DNA from: Corythucha ciliata
Taxonomy: Eukaryota; Arthropoda; Insecta; Hemiptera; Tingidae
NCBI GenBank assembly: GCA_038030265.1
Contig: CM075941.1
Location: forward strand, 36,146,164 to 36,210,163
Direction of reading: 5' to 3'
Length of the DNA: 64,000 nucleotides
Shown here: positions 1 through 10,979 of the stretch, piece by piece
Layout of the letters: each line of letters opens with the position of its first letter
Position numbering within the stretch: position 1 is the first letter of the stretch
The notes under the pieces: model-generated
Seen by the model: only the letters and a program-made list of their open reading frames with translations
Told to the model about the DNA's origin: nothing
Database searches by the model: none
Position numbers and translations under genes: made by a program

Positions 1-788
1 GCCTCCGGGCTACCGGAATCGCTGCCTCCGGGAAGATTTCTAGTTACGCCCCTACCTGTGATCCGACACTTTGCTGCTTACTTATTTTATTTACTTTGGA
101 ATGTTTTGAATAAGAAACCTATACTTTATGTATAGCTATAAGTATACGCAGGAGCTAAAGTGCACCTTTTCGAGACGAGAAGAGAGATGGCCGGACTCGC
201 CTCGTTCGTCGGCCACTCCTCGAGGTTTGAAAATACACTTTAGCTTCGTGGTGTACATACTACTTTTTATTCTAGGGCTTAGGGCTTCTTACGGCATTGA
301 TATTGAAAGCAGGATAAGATTTGAAATTTGATGGCAATTTGAAGAAGTTATTTCATGTTTAGATAATTTCACTGAAATAAGGCTCTATAAGTTCCTACGA
401 GTACTGACAGTCGCCATATTTGGTCTCCCCTGCATATGTGGATCAAATAGATTTGGAATCTCTCCAAATCTATGGAATGCCGCCATGTTTGTTCCATTGG
501 TGGATCAAGTGGATTTGATATCTCTCAATCGCTGCTGCGGTCATACAGTTTAACGCTCACCAGGCAATCACAAGCCCTCCCCACTCTAAAGGATTACATA
601 TGGCGCATGTTGTCAGTACCTGTGTGTAACTGTAGGTTCACTAACTGAACTGCTGATATTCTTACTCAGTTGTTTCAAGCTTTTTAATTCGTAAAATGAA
701 GAGCGCTTCAACGCAAGTATATGAAGCACAGTCCGAAAAAATTACTTTAGAGACTAGAATCTAAAACGCCGTAAAATTTGCGGCGGTA
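1..788. other. Intergenic DNA with no recognised gene
   Basis: No open reading frame with family resemblance is visible. There is a short imperfect direct repeat of a GTGGATCAA-type motif near 436 and 502. The first 50 bases carry a twice-repeated GCCTCCGGG, perhaps the end of a dispersed repeat cut by the window edge. Confidence 0.4.
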
Positions 789-920
789 ATAGTATATTAC
801 ATAACAAGTCCAGGAAAGTGGTTATTACCTGCGACCTTTTCATTTGGCGGGTGAGGCGGAGGCCGAGGCCGCTAAAAAAAAAGAGTAGGTAAATCCCCTT
901 CCTACGAGTGATGAACATAC
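789..920 (+). repeat. Dispersed repeat, TGGCGGGYGAGGC family, copy 1
   Basis: About 130 bases whose core TGGCGGGTGAGGC, followed by GCCGAGGCCGCT and an A-run, recurs at 54822-54964 and, inverted, at 56842-56968. All three share an upstream ATTACA...TTAYCTGCG block and a downstream ACGAGTGA. The family is unknown to me. No target-site duplication could be assigned. Confidence 0.55.
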
Positions 921-2452
921 GACTTTTTTCACGCGAAAGCAAGGAAATGATAAAATTATTTAAAACATTGTGAGTAAATTTAACGTGAAGCTGCAAAATA
1001 GGGAGTTGACCAGTGACACTGAAGGGAACTTCCGAACGAGGTTATAAAAACCAGGAAGGTTTGGTTTCTTGTGTGGAATTGGAACAAGAAAGGTGAGAGA
1101 GCCGGTGTTTGTGTCAAGTATTTTTATGTAAATTCAGCAGTGTTTCATTCCCCTTGGTAAGAAAAGAAATTGATTGAAGTTTTCTATAAAATACTATCCA
1201 CCTTCTATCCTCGATTAGAATTCCTGGTTTTTGTTGTGAAGGACTTTGACAAACTGACCACTGACTTCTCGTGTGTTAGTTCAAGAAGACCTTAAACGAG
1301 GCTATAACCCGAATTCATTTACTTTCCGTACTAGGACGGAAAATATTTTCTGGATCAGTACAGACAATTTCTCGAATGTCACTGTGCGGTAATGGTCAAT
1401 TTCCCAGTCACTTTTGGGTAGAGAAAATGACTACTTTCAGAGCAGGTCGTGTGAAAAATACTTTAGCTCCTAGGCATGAAAAGAGACACTTTTAGACTCA
1501 TTCGCGGCTGTAAAATTCGGTTTTAGTATCATGTAGGATAAAAAAAATATTATTAGTCAAAAACCAATCAAGAATCAGGCCGTTGTATACCACATTCAAA
1601 TCATTCCCAAAATGCTGAAAATTCAAGACTATTGAGCTCCTCCATACAATACCTTGTCTCCTCTATTTACTTAAAATAGAATACTACACTACTTCACCTT
1701 TCTATCGATGAAAACTAAGGATGGGATGGTAGTGAAGGGTATGGTGGGAAACGGTAGGGGGGAGAGCCTTAATTTTCGCCCCCCTTGATCCAAAACACTT
1801 CCGCCGCCACTGACAGTAACACATCATGGGGAACTACTTAAGTCTCACGGTAAATAAGGGAATTGTGCTCACTCCTGCGTCGGGGTACCAACCCAGTTTT
1901 TTTACCTCGTACCAACTGATCCTATTAAAACTAGTTCGTTTTATTCAAAACAGATTCGAATACATTTGAATTTTCAAGTTTGAAAGTCAGAATGAGACAA
2001 ATTATCCAAATTATCGCATAGAGCTCTGGGGTCCACCCCTTTTGAGTGAACGGTTACAACAGTTTCTCAAGCTTCAAACTGAAGTTCACATATCATTGAA
2101 ATTAGAGTGGTTTGCGTCATCAAAGAATAAAAAAAGCCGTGAGTTTGCGAGGAAACATACTACCAATTTTGGTTATAGACCAATTGAGAAATGTCAATTA
2201 AAAAAAAAACAAAAAACAAACAAACAAAATTTAAGTATACCCTGTGTACGAATGAAAGACTACAGTATCTTGACATTATGATGAATACATTTTTGATGCG
2301 AATTTGAATCATGAAATGAAAGTAACGAACTATTTTTAATTGTACACAAGTTTGGTTATACGAGTAATGTGGTTAAAAATTAAATTCACCAAATCACGGC
2401 AGCAACTAACTACTATACTTCAGGGATTTGTTTTTTATTTCAATTTTCACAG
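921..2452. other. Upstream region of the membrane-protein gene, no coding sequence seen
   Basis: About 1.5 kb without a convincing coding exon. A TATAAAA at 1043-1049, with a good splice-donor-like AAG/GTGAGA about 45 bases downstream (1092), could mark a promoter and a short non-coding first exon for the plus-strand gene that begins coding at 2481. No clear initiator is seen, so this is conjecture. Poly-A and CAAA simple sequence lies at 2200-2230. Confidence 0.3.
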
Positions 2453-2480
2453 GCTCATTCCCCAGGTTTTTGCTACTAAA

Positions 2481-4152
2481 ATGACGAGTCACAGCGTCAA
2501 AATACTCGCCGACATGGCTCTTCCAGCGACACTGGCCCTCTTAAGCGATCAAATAATCGACTCGGGTCTCCACAAGTTCACAATCGTTGAGCTGGCCTGT
2601 TTCGTGGTTTTGACAATGGAGCTTGGAATTTTAGCGGCGTTCTTAATGACTTGTCTCGCGCCTAGGGTGATTTCCGAGAGTCTTCTACGCTGCCTCCTAC
2701 TTCTCGTCGACTTGTTGTTGACGGCTGTGTTCTTTCTGATTCGAAAATTCATCTGCCACGAGCGAATCATACGTGGAGTCATGGAAAATTCAATCGCTTG
2801 TATTTTTCACTCCCTCAAAGTCATTATTTCGAAAGCGAATGCCAATCAAATGAAACCGGATCATTGGTTGGACCACGGACTTGAAAGATACGGTCCAATC
2901 GTCGTAGAAAATACGAAGCGTTTACTAAACGTTGTAGCCATTCATATTCCAATGGTTATTTACCAGACCATAAATGTTCTCGCCGAAGCGATATTTCTGT
3001 CCCAGATGAAATATCTTCTTCGGGATTATTTTAACGGAATGGGAAACAAGCCAGTTGACATCATATTGATTGTGTGCCACCTTTCGTTCGTAATTTTGGT
3101 GATCGGCTTCTTCATTTGGCTTCCTAAGCGTTATGAGCGATACATCACAAATTTGAGGGCAGTTGGAGTAGGTTACACAATACTAACAGTCTCGTTAGTA
3201 TGTCTAGTGTTCAATCAGCTTAAGATTGATGAGCACAAGCATTTCCCTCCAAATAAATATACTGCTCACCTCCGAGTGTACAACGTGCTTCCAACCGTGT
3301 CTAAGATCGAGTCAAGCTTTATAAGTCAGAGTTCTGAAGGATGGAAATCAGTGGAGCCTTACACAGTGTTTCTTATTGTCAAAAGCCTCAAGAATAGCAT
3401 CGAAGAAGCGTCGATTACAATATCTAACGCTGGCGCTAATTTAAACGTAACGGGAAATTATTTGATCAAGGAAAAAGAAAGCCGTTCTTTACTGGTAACG
3501 GAGACTGGAATCATCCGAATTAAGACATCCGATGATCTTCAGCTTGACGTATGGGATCGCCCGACGTTGGTCGTCTTTTGTGCTATGAGCGATAGTGACT
3601 GTAAGCAAAAAGGAACGGTTGACTTACCACTCAGAGATGACTACTACATTTTTTTAGTCGAAGGTCAAGGCAAAAACATTCGACTAATACGTCAAGAGCC
3701 ACATAAAGTTCGGCCTGAACCGGATACCATACATTTCTCAAACGTCACAATAGATTTACAAGTGCCAGTCAAGACGTCGCTAATAATAAACGATTCCGCA
3801 GTGTACGCCATGGTTTTCTTCAAGAGCAAGGAGGGTTACAAGAATGTCAGTCTAATCCGTGTCATCCATTCTAAGACGGTGTCGGAGTCAATTGAAGTTC
3901 CCTTCATGGTCACCTCGTCAATAGGCTTCCTCACTTTTGAAATCTTCATTCTTTCTCATATAATGCGCGATCGTCCTCCCGCCTTGTCCTGCACGTCCTT
4001 CACGTTATTCTCGCTGTCTTTGACCATTCCGCCTATGATTCTAATAGATCACGACATCGAGTACGCACCATTCCCGTGCTTGGAGGAGATTTGCGTTTCT
4101 GTGTTCGCATTCATAGTTCACATTGCAATGGCTTTGAAGTACTGGTATAAAG
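2481..4152 (+). CDS. Multipass membrane protein, exon 1 (residues 1-557)
   Basis: First coding exon of a 754-residue protein I do not recognise. Translation from the ATG at 2481 gives hydrophobic segments at about residues 35-60, 66-88, 147-172, 191-214 and 228-246. A soluble, beta-rich-looking stretch with several Asn-X-Ser/Thr sites follows (about 250-470), then three more membrane segments (473-492, 503-522, 535-553). The exon ends in phase 1 at a strong donor (AAAG/GTAAAG at 4152/4153). The frame stays open upstream to about 2340, but a polypyrimidine tract with AG at 2451-2452 lies just before the chosen ATG. The exon may therefore start at 2453, with 28 untranslated bases, or continue from an upstream exon. 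The layout loosely recalls DC-STAMP-like or other orphan insect membrane proteins, but no diagnostic motif was seen. Confidence 0.75.
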
Positions 4153-4708
4153 GTAAAGTTCATATTTTTTGTTTCATATGATTGAGTGTTTACACTTTGA
4201 AATGAATTACTGAAGCTCAAGCGAAGCCACGTTGCTAGGATTTTTCTCTTTTCATTGAGAATCTGATCCACTCAGCTTCATCGAAATTATTAAAAACTCC
4301 GCAAAGTGAAGAGAAGTTTTGCAATATTTAAATATGATTAAATTCAAGGAAAGAGGGTAGCTCCTCCGGCATTTTACATAAAGTAAAATTCCCTTGTGAT
4401 CGCTTCTCATCATGATGTGAGCCTCTTGTGCCTTGAGTAATACTTAATTCATCATCACCCAATTAGAAAAACTTTTCTTTTCCACGCAGTTTCCCTTAGC
4501 CCTCCTTTACTTGTATTTTCATTAAAACGTTATACCCCACTCCTTTGTAAACCACTACATAAAGAGTCAGTTCGTTGTGATTTATGATCCCTTGGTATTT
4601 GTTTGCAATTCTTCAGTAACTCACGTCATCACGCCACCAGCAAGAACAAAAATGAGATCAAAATAATTTTAATAATAATCATATCGGTATTTTGTTTATT
4701 TCCTTTAG
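4153..4708 (+). other. Intron of the membrane-protein gene
   Basis: A 556-base phase-1 intron bounded by GTAAAG at 4153 and a pyrimidine-rich TTTCCTTTAG ending at 4708. Removing it joins G with AG to make a glutamate codon and keeps both flanking frames open, which strongly supports the join. The alternative AG at 4709-4710 would shift the frame. Confidence 0.75.
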
Positions 4709-5301
4709 AGATTCCGCATACTTTAGAACGAGATGAATCGATTTCGCCTACGCTTTCCAAGCGTCCCCTGAAATCCGCTTTGAAAAAATCCATCCTAGAA
4801 CCGGCGAGTGACAGGCCTACGTCGAATTTTTTCAGGAGTTCTGGGCGAGGAGCCGGAAGAAGCCGGCAAAAGAAAAAAGAAGGAGAGCACCCCCTCGTAA
4901 AAGTGTTCCCAACCTCCAGTCCTACGGGTCTACTCGAAGATCCTCAAAGTCACGCTCTTTTAACACCGAGGACTCGGCGGAAAGGCACTCGGAAGCCGAA
5001 ACCTTCAATGCATGAAACGGCGGTATCAAGTACTGACGCTCAGCCGAGCCAAAGTGTCAATTCTAAACCCGGAGTAAAACCTGTCGAGTTATTTTTGGCC
5101 GCCGCCGGAGGAAAGATTCCAGCTGCTGAAGTATCTCAGCCGAAATACAAGAAGTCCGAGGAATCTAAAACAGATGGACGATCTTCGAAAAGTTCAGTCG
5201 TGAGTAGAATGTCACATTTATTTCAACGCGAAGGTAGTGCGCTTCGTTCGAAGTCAAGCGAGACCATCTCCAAACGGCCCAACAAGCAAACACGTTCTTG
5301 A
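4709..5301 (+). CDS. Multipass membrane protein, exon 2 (C-terminal tail)
   Basis: Terminal exon encoding about 196 residues after the splice, ending at TGA 5299-5301. The product is hydrophilic, rich in Ser, Lys, Arg and Pro, and has no membrane segment. It contains basic clusters such as RSRQKKK and RTRRKGTRK and looks disordered, as expected of a cytoplasmic tail following the last membrane helix. With exon 1 the protein is 754 residues. The numerous Ser-Arg/Lys contexts could be phosphorylation sites, but this is inference. Function unknown. Confidence 0.72.
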
Positions 5302-5367
5302 TCGTTTGGCATTTCGTTCCAGAACCGATACTTACAGAGAGAAAATATTTTTATTCACAAATTACAA

Positions 5368-5418
5368 AATAAATACAATACAAATGTTACTTAAGCGGTT
5401 CTATGCACGTACAATAAA
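5368..5418 (+). terminator. Polyadenylation signals of the membrane-protein gene
   Basis: AATAAA occurs at 5368-5373 and again at 5413-5418, 67 and 112 bases after the stop codon. The second is followed by a GT-rich stretch (GGGGTTGTACT, then TTTGTGGGTTGTATTG). This fits a 3' end of the plus-strand gene at about 5430-5450. Confidence 0.55.
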
Positions 5419-5497
5419 TATTGCGTAAACTAGGGGTTGTACTATAAAATTGAACGTTTGTGGGTTGTATTGATGGGTTGCACAGTATAATAAACAA

Positions 5498-7173
5498 CCC
5501 ATTTTTTATCCGTAAGCATCTGGAAACAAAATATTGTACACATGTATTGCGCAATAATTATTGTACGTGTTTGGACCCCTTTAATTCGATTCAACAACCG
5601 AACCCAGTTCATTCTAGCCCAACACTTTTAGAATATGCTCAACTTACAATGCAACACGATATTTGTAAATGACAAGCAAAATGCAGAGAATGTAAGTGGA
5701 TAGTGGGGCCATGGTTCATTCATCCCTGAATTTTCTTTTCGATAAATCCTTCCCTGCTATGGAGTGAGTACAGCAGAGGCTAGTCCACTAGTCTCATGAA
5801 GTCCTCCCGGATACAGATCGACAAAGTGATACGAGTACAAATGCAAAACGCTCATTTTTAACCAATTTAAGGGACAGTGGTGGCCACTCAATGATTTTGA
5901 GGTGGAAACCGCTACATTGGTCAATTGAACATTCTCCACTGCACTCATACTGGCCCAAATCGAAATACTCTGAGAAAATTACCGGCGTGTATCATTCTTC
6001 TCAATTTCAGCCGTGGTGTAGCGAATTTGCCCTACCCCCTCCAGTAGCCATGAATTTGCGCATTTTCTTAACTTTAGCGTTTTTATCCCGTGAGCGATGA
6101 CTCTTAATTTTCCACGAGTTTTGGCGTTTTCCTCAATTTTTGCAGCAAATTAGCGGTTTTTTTATAAGGGGATTAGCACTTTTCTCAGTTTTAGCTGAAA
6201 ATTAACGTTTTCCCCCAGTGTTTTTCTTAATATTAGCCGCGAAAAAGGGGGGGGGGGTTCAAGAATTGGGATTATTTTGGTTCACCATTCGCAATGCGTG
6301 AGCGATTTTTCTCAGTTTTACTCGTGAATTAGCGGGGTTTTCACCTATAGCCACAAATTGGCGCTTTTTCTCAATTTCAGCCGCAAAAGTTGCCTTCAGA
6401 AGGTGCAAAGGCGTGTATTTTAATTTTAAATTTCACCACAGTTTATCCGAGCATTAGTGATGTTCCTCAATTTTGGCAGCGAACTGTCGCTTTTTATAAA
6501 TTTTAGCAGCGACCTAGTGTTTCCAATCCGTGCATTACCCACCCAATTTTCCCGATTTTTGTGGCGTTTTCCTCAATTTACACTGCAAATTAGACATGTT
6601 TTCCATTTTTAGCTGAGAATTAGCTTTTTTCCAAATTTGAACCTAAAATTAGTGTTTTTCTAGACTGTAGCTCTGATGATTAGTGATTTTGTAAATTTTA
6701 GCAGCGAATCAACGTTTTTCCTCGAAAATTAGATGGTACGTAGCCATAGTTGCCTACGTTGTCAGTCATACCTCGTTGAGAAGAATTCAAGACAAACCGT
6801 TTTCGCTTGTTCGGCATCTTCAGTGTTTGAATGCATACTAAAAACACTAACAACCATAACTTCATTCAAGCTCAGATATTGAAACTCTGAAGAAGCCGAA
6901 CAGGCGAAACCGGTTTGTCTTGGACAGTCCTCAACGAGGTATGACTGACAAGGTGGGAAACTACGGCTCCGTATCTAATTTGCATAATTGTTACTAATCC
7001 TAATAGTTTTTCATCACCTTTATATTAGCAAATTGCAAATTGGCGATTTTCCCCCAATTTCAGCTTTGAAATAGCGTTTTATACTAATTTTGCGACGATT
7101 TAGCATCTATTTCCTTTTTTATACGAAAATGGGCGATTTTTCGCAATTTCAGTTGTGAATAATAACCTGAAAA
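5498..7173 (+). repeat. Tandem duplication, copy 1 (about 1.68 kb)
   Basis: Starts at CCCATTTTTTATCC and is followed head-to-tail by a second copy at 7174. It contains unique-looking sequence (5500-5990), a stretch of degenerate AATTAGCG-type repeats, and a foldback MITE (6729-6978). About 330 bases (roughly 6205-6535) and a further 14-base block near 5885 have no counterpart in copy 2. Other differences are scattered substitutions, so the duplication is fairly recent. Confidence 0.85.
6729..6978. mobile_element. Foldback MITE inside tandem copy 1
   Basis: About 250 bases with imperfect inverted arms of roughly 100 bases. TTAGATGGTACGTAGCC at the left faces GGCTCCGTATCTAA at the right, and the conserved inner block GTCAGTCATACCTCGTTGAG is mirrored as CTCAACGAGGTATGACTGAC. 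It lies in the AATTAGCG array. No coding capacity. Superfamily undetermined. Confidence 0.7.
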
Positions 7174-8510
7174 CCCATTTTTTATCCGTAAGCATCTGGA
7201 AACAAAATATTGTACACATGTATTGCGCAATAATTATTGTACGTGTTTGGACCCCTTTAATTCGATTCAACAACCGAACCCAGTTCATTCTAGCCCAACA
7301 CTTTTAGAATATGCTCAACTTACAATGCAACACGATATTTGTAAATGACAAGCAAAATGCAGAGAATGTAAGTGGATAGTGGGGCCATGGTTCATTCATC
7401 CCTGAATTTTCTTTTCGATAAATCCTTCCCTGCTATGGAGTGAGTACAGCAGAGGCTAGTCCACTAGTCTCATGAAGTCCTCCCGGATACAGATCGACAA
7501 AGTGATACGAGTACAAATGCAAAACGCTCACTTTTAACCAATTTAAGGGACAGTGGTGGGATTTTGAGGTGGAAACCGCTACATTGGTCAATTGAACATT
7601 CTCCACTGCACTCATACTGGCCCAAATCGAAATGCTCTGAGAAAATGACCGGCGTGTATCATTCTTCTCAATTTCAGCCGTGGTGTAGCGATTTTGCCCT
7701 ACCCCCTCCAGTAGCCATAAATTTGCGCATTTTCTTAACTTTAGCGTTTTTATCCCGTGAGCGATGTCTCTTAATTTTCCACGAGTTTTGGCGTTTTCCT
7801 CAATTTTTGCAGCAAATTAGCGGTTTTTTCCATAAGGGGATTAGCACTTTTCTCAGTTTTAGCTGAAAATTAGCGTTCCCACCCAATTTTCTCGAGTTTT
7901 GTGGCGTTTTCCTCAATTTACACTGCAAATTAGACATGTTTTCCATTTTTAGCTGAGAATTAGCTTTTTTCCAAATTTGAACCTAAAATTAGTGTTTTTC
8001 TAGACTGTAGCTCTGATGATTAGTGATTTCATAAATTTTAGCAGTGAATCAACGTTTTTCCTCGAAAATTATATATGGTACGTAGCCATAGCTGCCTACG
8101 TTGTCAGTCATACCTCGTTGAGAAGTGTTCAAGACAAACCGTTTTCGCTTGTTCGGCATCTTCAGAGTTTGAATGCATACTAAAAACACTAACAACCATA
8201 ACTTCATTCAAGCTCAGACATTGAAACTCTGAAGAAGCCGAACAGGCGAAACCGGTTTGTCTTGGACAGTCCTCAACGAGGTATGACTGACAAGGTGGGA
8301 AACTACGGCTCCGTATCTAATTTGCATAATTGTTACTAATCCTAATAGTTTTTCATCACCTTTATATTTGCAAATTGGCGATTTTCCCCCAATTTCAGCT
8401 TTGAAATAGCGTTTTATACTAATTTTGCGACGATTTAGCATCTATTTCCTTTTTTATACGAAAATGGGCGATTTTTCGCAATTTCAGTTGTGAATAATAA
8501 CCTGAAAACC
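7174..8510 (+). repeat. Tandem duplication, copy 2 (about 1.34 kb)
   Basis: Begins with the same CCCATTTTTTATCC, follows copy 1 without a gap and ends at CCTGAAAA near 8508, the point where copy 1 hands over to copy 2. It is shorter than copy 1 by about 340 bases. It holds its own copy of the foldback element (8069-8320). Short ORFs here are shadows of the repeat, not genes. Confidence 0.85.
8069..8320. mobile_element. Foldback MITE inside tandem copy 2
   Basis: Second copy of the foldback element at 6729-6978, in the same position of the duplicated unit, so it was present before the duplication. It has the same inverted arms with minor substitutions. Confidence 0.7.
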
Positions 8511-8949
8511 TATTTTAACCGGTGGGTTGGCCCAAAAACAACACTTTGTCGTTGATTTCCACAATTTATTCGTAGAATGGCCTCCATGCACCACGAGGCC
8601 ACGAATCAGCGCTTTTTCGCAGTTATAGCCACGAATATTAGCGATTTTTTTTTCAATTTTTTTGCCGCGTCAGCAAGTTGCCGATCAGCGCTTTACTGGA
8701 CTTTAAGGATCTAATGAAACTGCGGGGAAACGATGTACTATTTTCTCTTTTTTGCCGCGAATTTTCCTCAAGAGAGCATGGATTTTCTCAATTTGATCCA
8801 CCAGAATAACGCTTTCAGAGGCTCAGTCGAATATTCACTCCACACTCTTTGCTGATATTACTTGCAACGTTATATTTCCCAGGTCGGATAGACTGAAATA
8901 ATAGTCCGACCTCTTCACATACCGACATCTATGGATAACATGTAGATCC

Positions 8950-9135
8950 TTCGCAGTATGACTTCCAAAGGCGTCACAGTGGCGAAATTGGTAGCGTGCT
9001 GGACTAGTATTCCAGAGGTTTCGGGTTCAAATCCCGCCGAGGAGCCCATTTTTTCTCGAAACTCGAATCGTGTTGGGCTATGCCCTTTCATCGTCTTCCG
9101 GAAGACATCACTTTCATTTAATTTATTTAATAAAA
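8950..9135 (+). mobile_element. tRNA-derived SINE, copy 1
   Basis: The head resembles a tRNA. An A-box-like TGGCGAAATTGG lies at 8980-8991 and a B box GGTTCAAATCC at 9024-9034. The acceptor stem does not pair properly, so this is not a functional tRNA. After the head come CATTTTTTCTCGAAACTC and a body containing GTTGGGCTATGCCC, ending in an AT-rich tail. The same body follows the tRNA-like head at 59354-59540, and part of it follows 17224. RNA polymerase III transcription from the internal boxes is expected by analogy with other SINEs. Confidence 0.75.
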
Positions 9136-10945
9136 ATCCTTATTTCGGTATTTAATCTATTCGGGGCCCCTTCTGATAGAGGGCCCAGGACGACCCTCCC
9201 CCCCAGGGTTTAAATGAAGTCCAAGGAAGCAGCTGGGCGTACGTGCGACCTTTTCGGGCTGCTTGAAGTCGAGAAAATCTGCTAAACCTAACTTCGACGT
9301 GAAACGCTCATTTTTGGAGATTTTATGGGGGCTTTAAGAGTGCTGGTACTAGTGCTCCTCCGTTCGAATACTTGAAGCTCTGGGGGAAGAGGGATCTATC
9401 ACCCATATCCCCCCAGTACGTACGCCCCTGTCTTGAGGCCTTCTTATCAAGCGTATACCTTCAACTTATTTGTATAAATAGGTGCTAGTTCATATGCAGA
9501 ATTTCCAGGAGATTGACACGAGACCTGCGGAAATTCGCATTGGTGCAGAAATCAGACGATAAAATGAATGCCGCGATGGGAGACGACGGGAAATTTGTGA
9601 TGGATGGGGAAAGGAAACATCTGTGTAGCTCACCTTTAATAGCAACACTTAAGCCCCGTTCACATTAGGCTACTAGTAGCGCAGGAACTACTAGTAGCGC
9701 AATGTGAACACTCAGTATCAGCTACTATTCAGAATCAGCTACCGAGCTACTAAAGGTGAAAATGTCCAACTTTAGTAGCGCATTGTCTGTAGTAGCTCAT
9801 TTTAAAATGTCTAAAAAATGGTTGTAAGAAGCTAGTAAGCTTCTTTTATTATTCAAGCTGAGCTTCAGCAATAATAATTATCGACTTAAGCAGAAATAAC
9901 CATGGAAATAACGACAAAAACACAGTTTTTGTCGCGATCGGGGAGCGGTTTACACCGTAGTTTGTCCGATAATTTTTTGAATTCTGAGTTGAACATTGCC
10001 GACCCCGGTCCAGCCACAGAAGGAGTTGATTGATTTGAATTGCGTCCAGAGAGTGACCAGCAGAATACCTGTACGAGCTAGAGGCAAAAGTGGGTAACGG
10101 AGTGGCTCTACCAATGAAAAGCGTTTGGAGAGTCTTCCGCTCTGTTGCAGCAAGTAACTAGAGAACGATCGGGATAATTTTGGCATCCCGCGAGTTCTTC
10201 GAGTCGACATAAATTAAGAATCACAGGAGAAAATTTTGAAGAACTATTTGTGATTGTGGATTACGTGCGGAGTCGGCTATGCGATTGACGATAACGTAAA
10301 AACATCGAAATCTTGGTCTCGTACTAAATAAATATTCATAGCGACGTATCGCTCGGGGTTTTTCGTCCAGCTAGCTCCGGTGTGAGCCCTTGTGTCGCGG
10401 TAAACTCCTAGCCTAGAGCACAGAAAACTTCTTAAGCAGATACCAGTCGCGTTTCTAATGAATGATATGGATTTTTCATTATTCCCACTTCGTTCAGGCT
10501 TGTATATAAGATACAAAGGGGCTCACGCGGTCTCTCGACGCGGACTCGATTCAAAACAGATGATACACAATTAAAATGACTGATTTGGAGTCCCTCAAGG
10601 GAATATTTTCCTCAAGGGACGACTATGAATTTGGGCCTTAAACTGACATTGTCGGCTTAACCTTTAATAACATTATTAATAAGTATAGTTTAAGAGATAT
10701 ATACTAAAAAAGGAGATGAATTACCAGTTCTTTGTTTCTTTCCCATCCCTTTCTTTCTCGTTGTTTTTATTTATCTAATGCCCTTTCGACCTTGACTCAA
10801 GTTAGTTCGTTGTTTGACGGCTTAAGAATATCACAAATGGCATTGTCTCTCCTGATGAATTTCCATCATTACCGAAACTACCAAAAGTTGTTCAACTTCT
10901 TCAAGTTATTATCAGTGGCCTAAGAGAACGCATTACAGAATAGGA
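9136..10945. other. Intergenic stretch, no supported gene
   Basis: No ORF here resembles a known family. At 9655-9710 GTTCACATT and AATGTGAAC bracket repeated CTACTAGTAGCGC, the look of a MITE end whose partner I could not find. Clusters of AGCTACT continue to about 9800. The rest appears unique. Confidence 0.35.
9655..9710. repeat. Palindromic MITE-like end with CTACTAGTAGCGC repeats
   Basis: GTTCACATT...AATGTGAAC forms an inverted repeat around two copies of CTACTAGTAGCGC, itself containing the palindrome CTACTAGTAG. The CCCCGTTCACATTAGG start resembles the ends of the MITE-like elements at 21909 and 61329. Confidence 0.45.
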
Positions 10946-10979
10946 GTTAATAGACCGAGACCTGGCGACAGTCACATTC

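Larger units (their letters stand above)
6000..8670 (+). repeat. Degenerate tandem array, AATTAGCG / TTTTCTCAATTTTAGC motif
   Basis: Successive roughly 30-40 base units follow the pattern of GAATTAGCG, a T-run, CTCAATTTT and AGCC(G)CG, heavily diverged. They run through both tandem copies and on to about 8670, and reappear at 57215-58090. This looks like an old minisatellite or the internal repeats of a non-autonomous element. Unit boundaries are imprecise. Confidence 0.6.

Noticed and set aside
6000..8670. CRISPR-like array
   Set aside because: Repeats are degenerate, not separated by unique spacers of fixed length, and the DNA is eukaryotic.
8971..9047. Functional tRNA gene at the SINE head
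   Set aside because: A and B boxes are present but the acceptor stem does not pair, and the following body is shared with a second locus, which marks a SINE.
9950..10210. 86-codon minus-strand ORF as a transposase fragment
   Set aside because: I tried to read it as Harbinger-like because of the nearby palindrome, but no signature residues were found.
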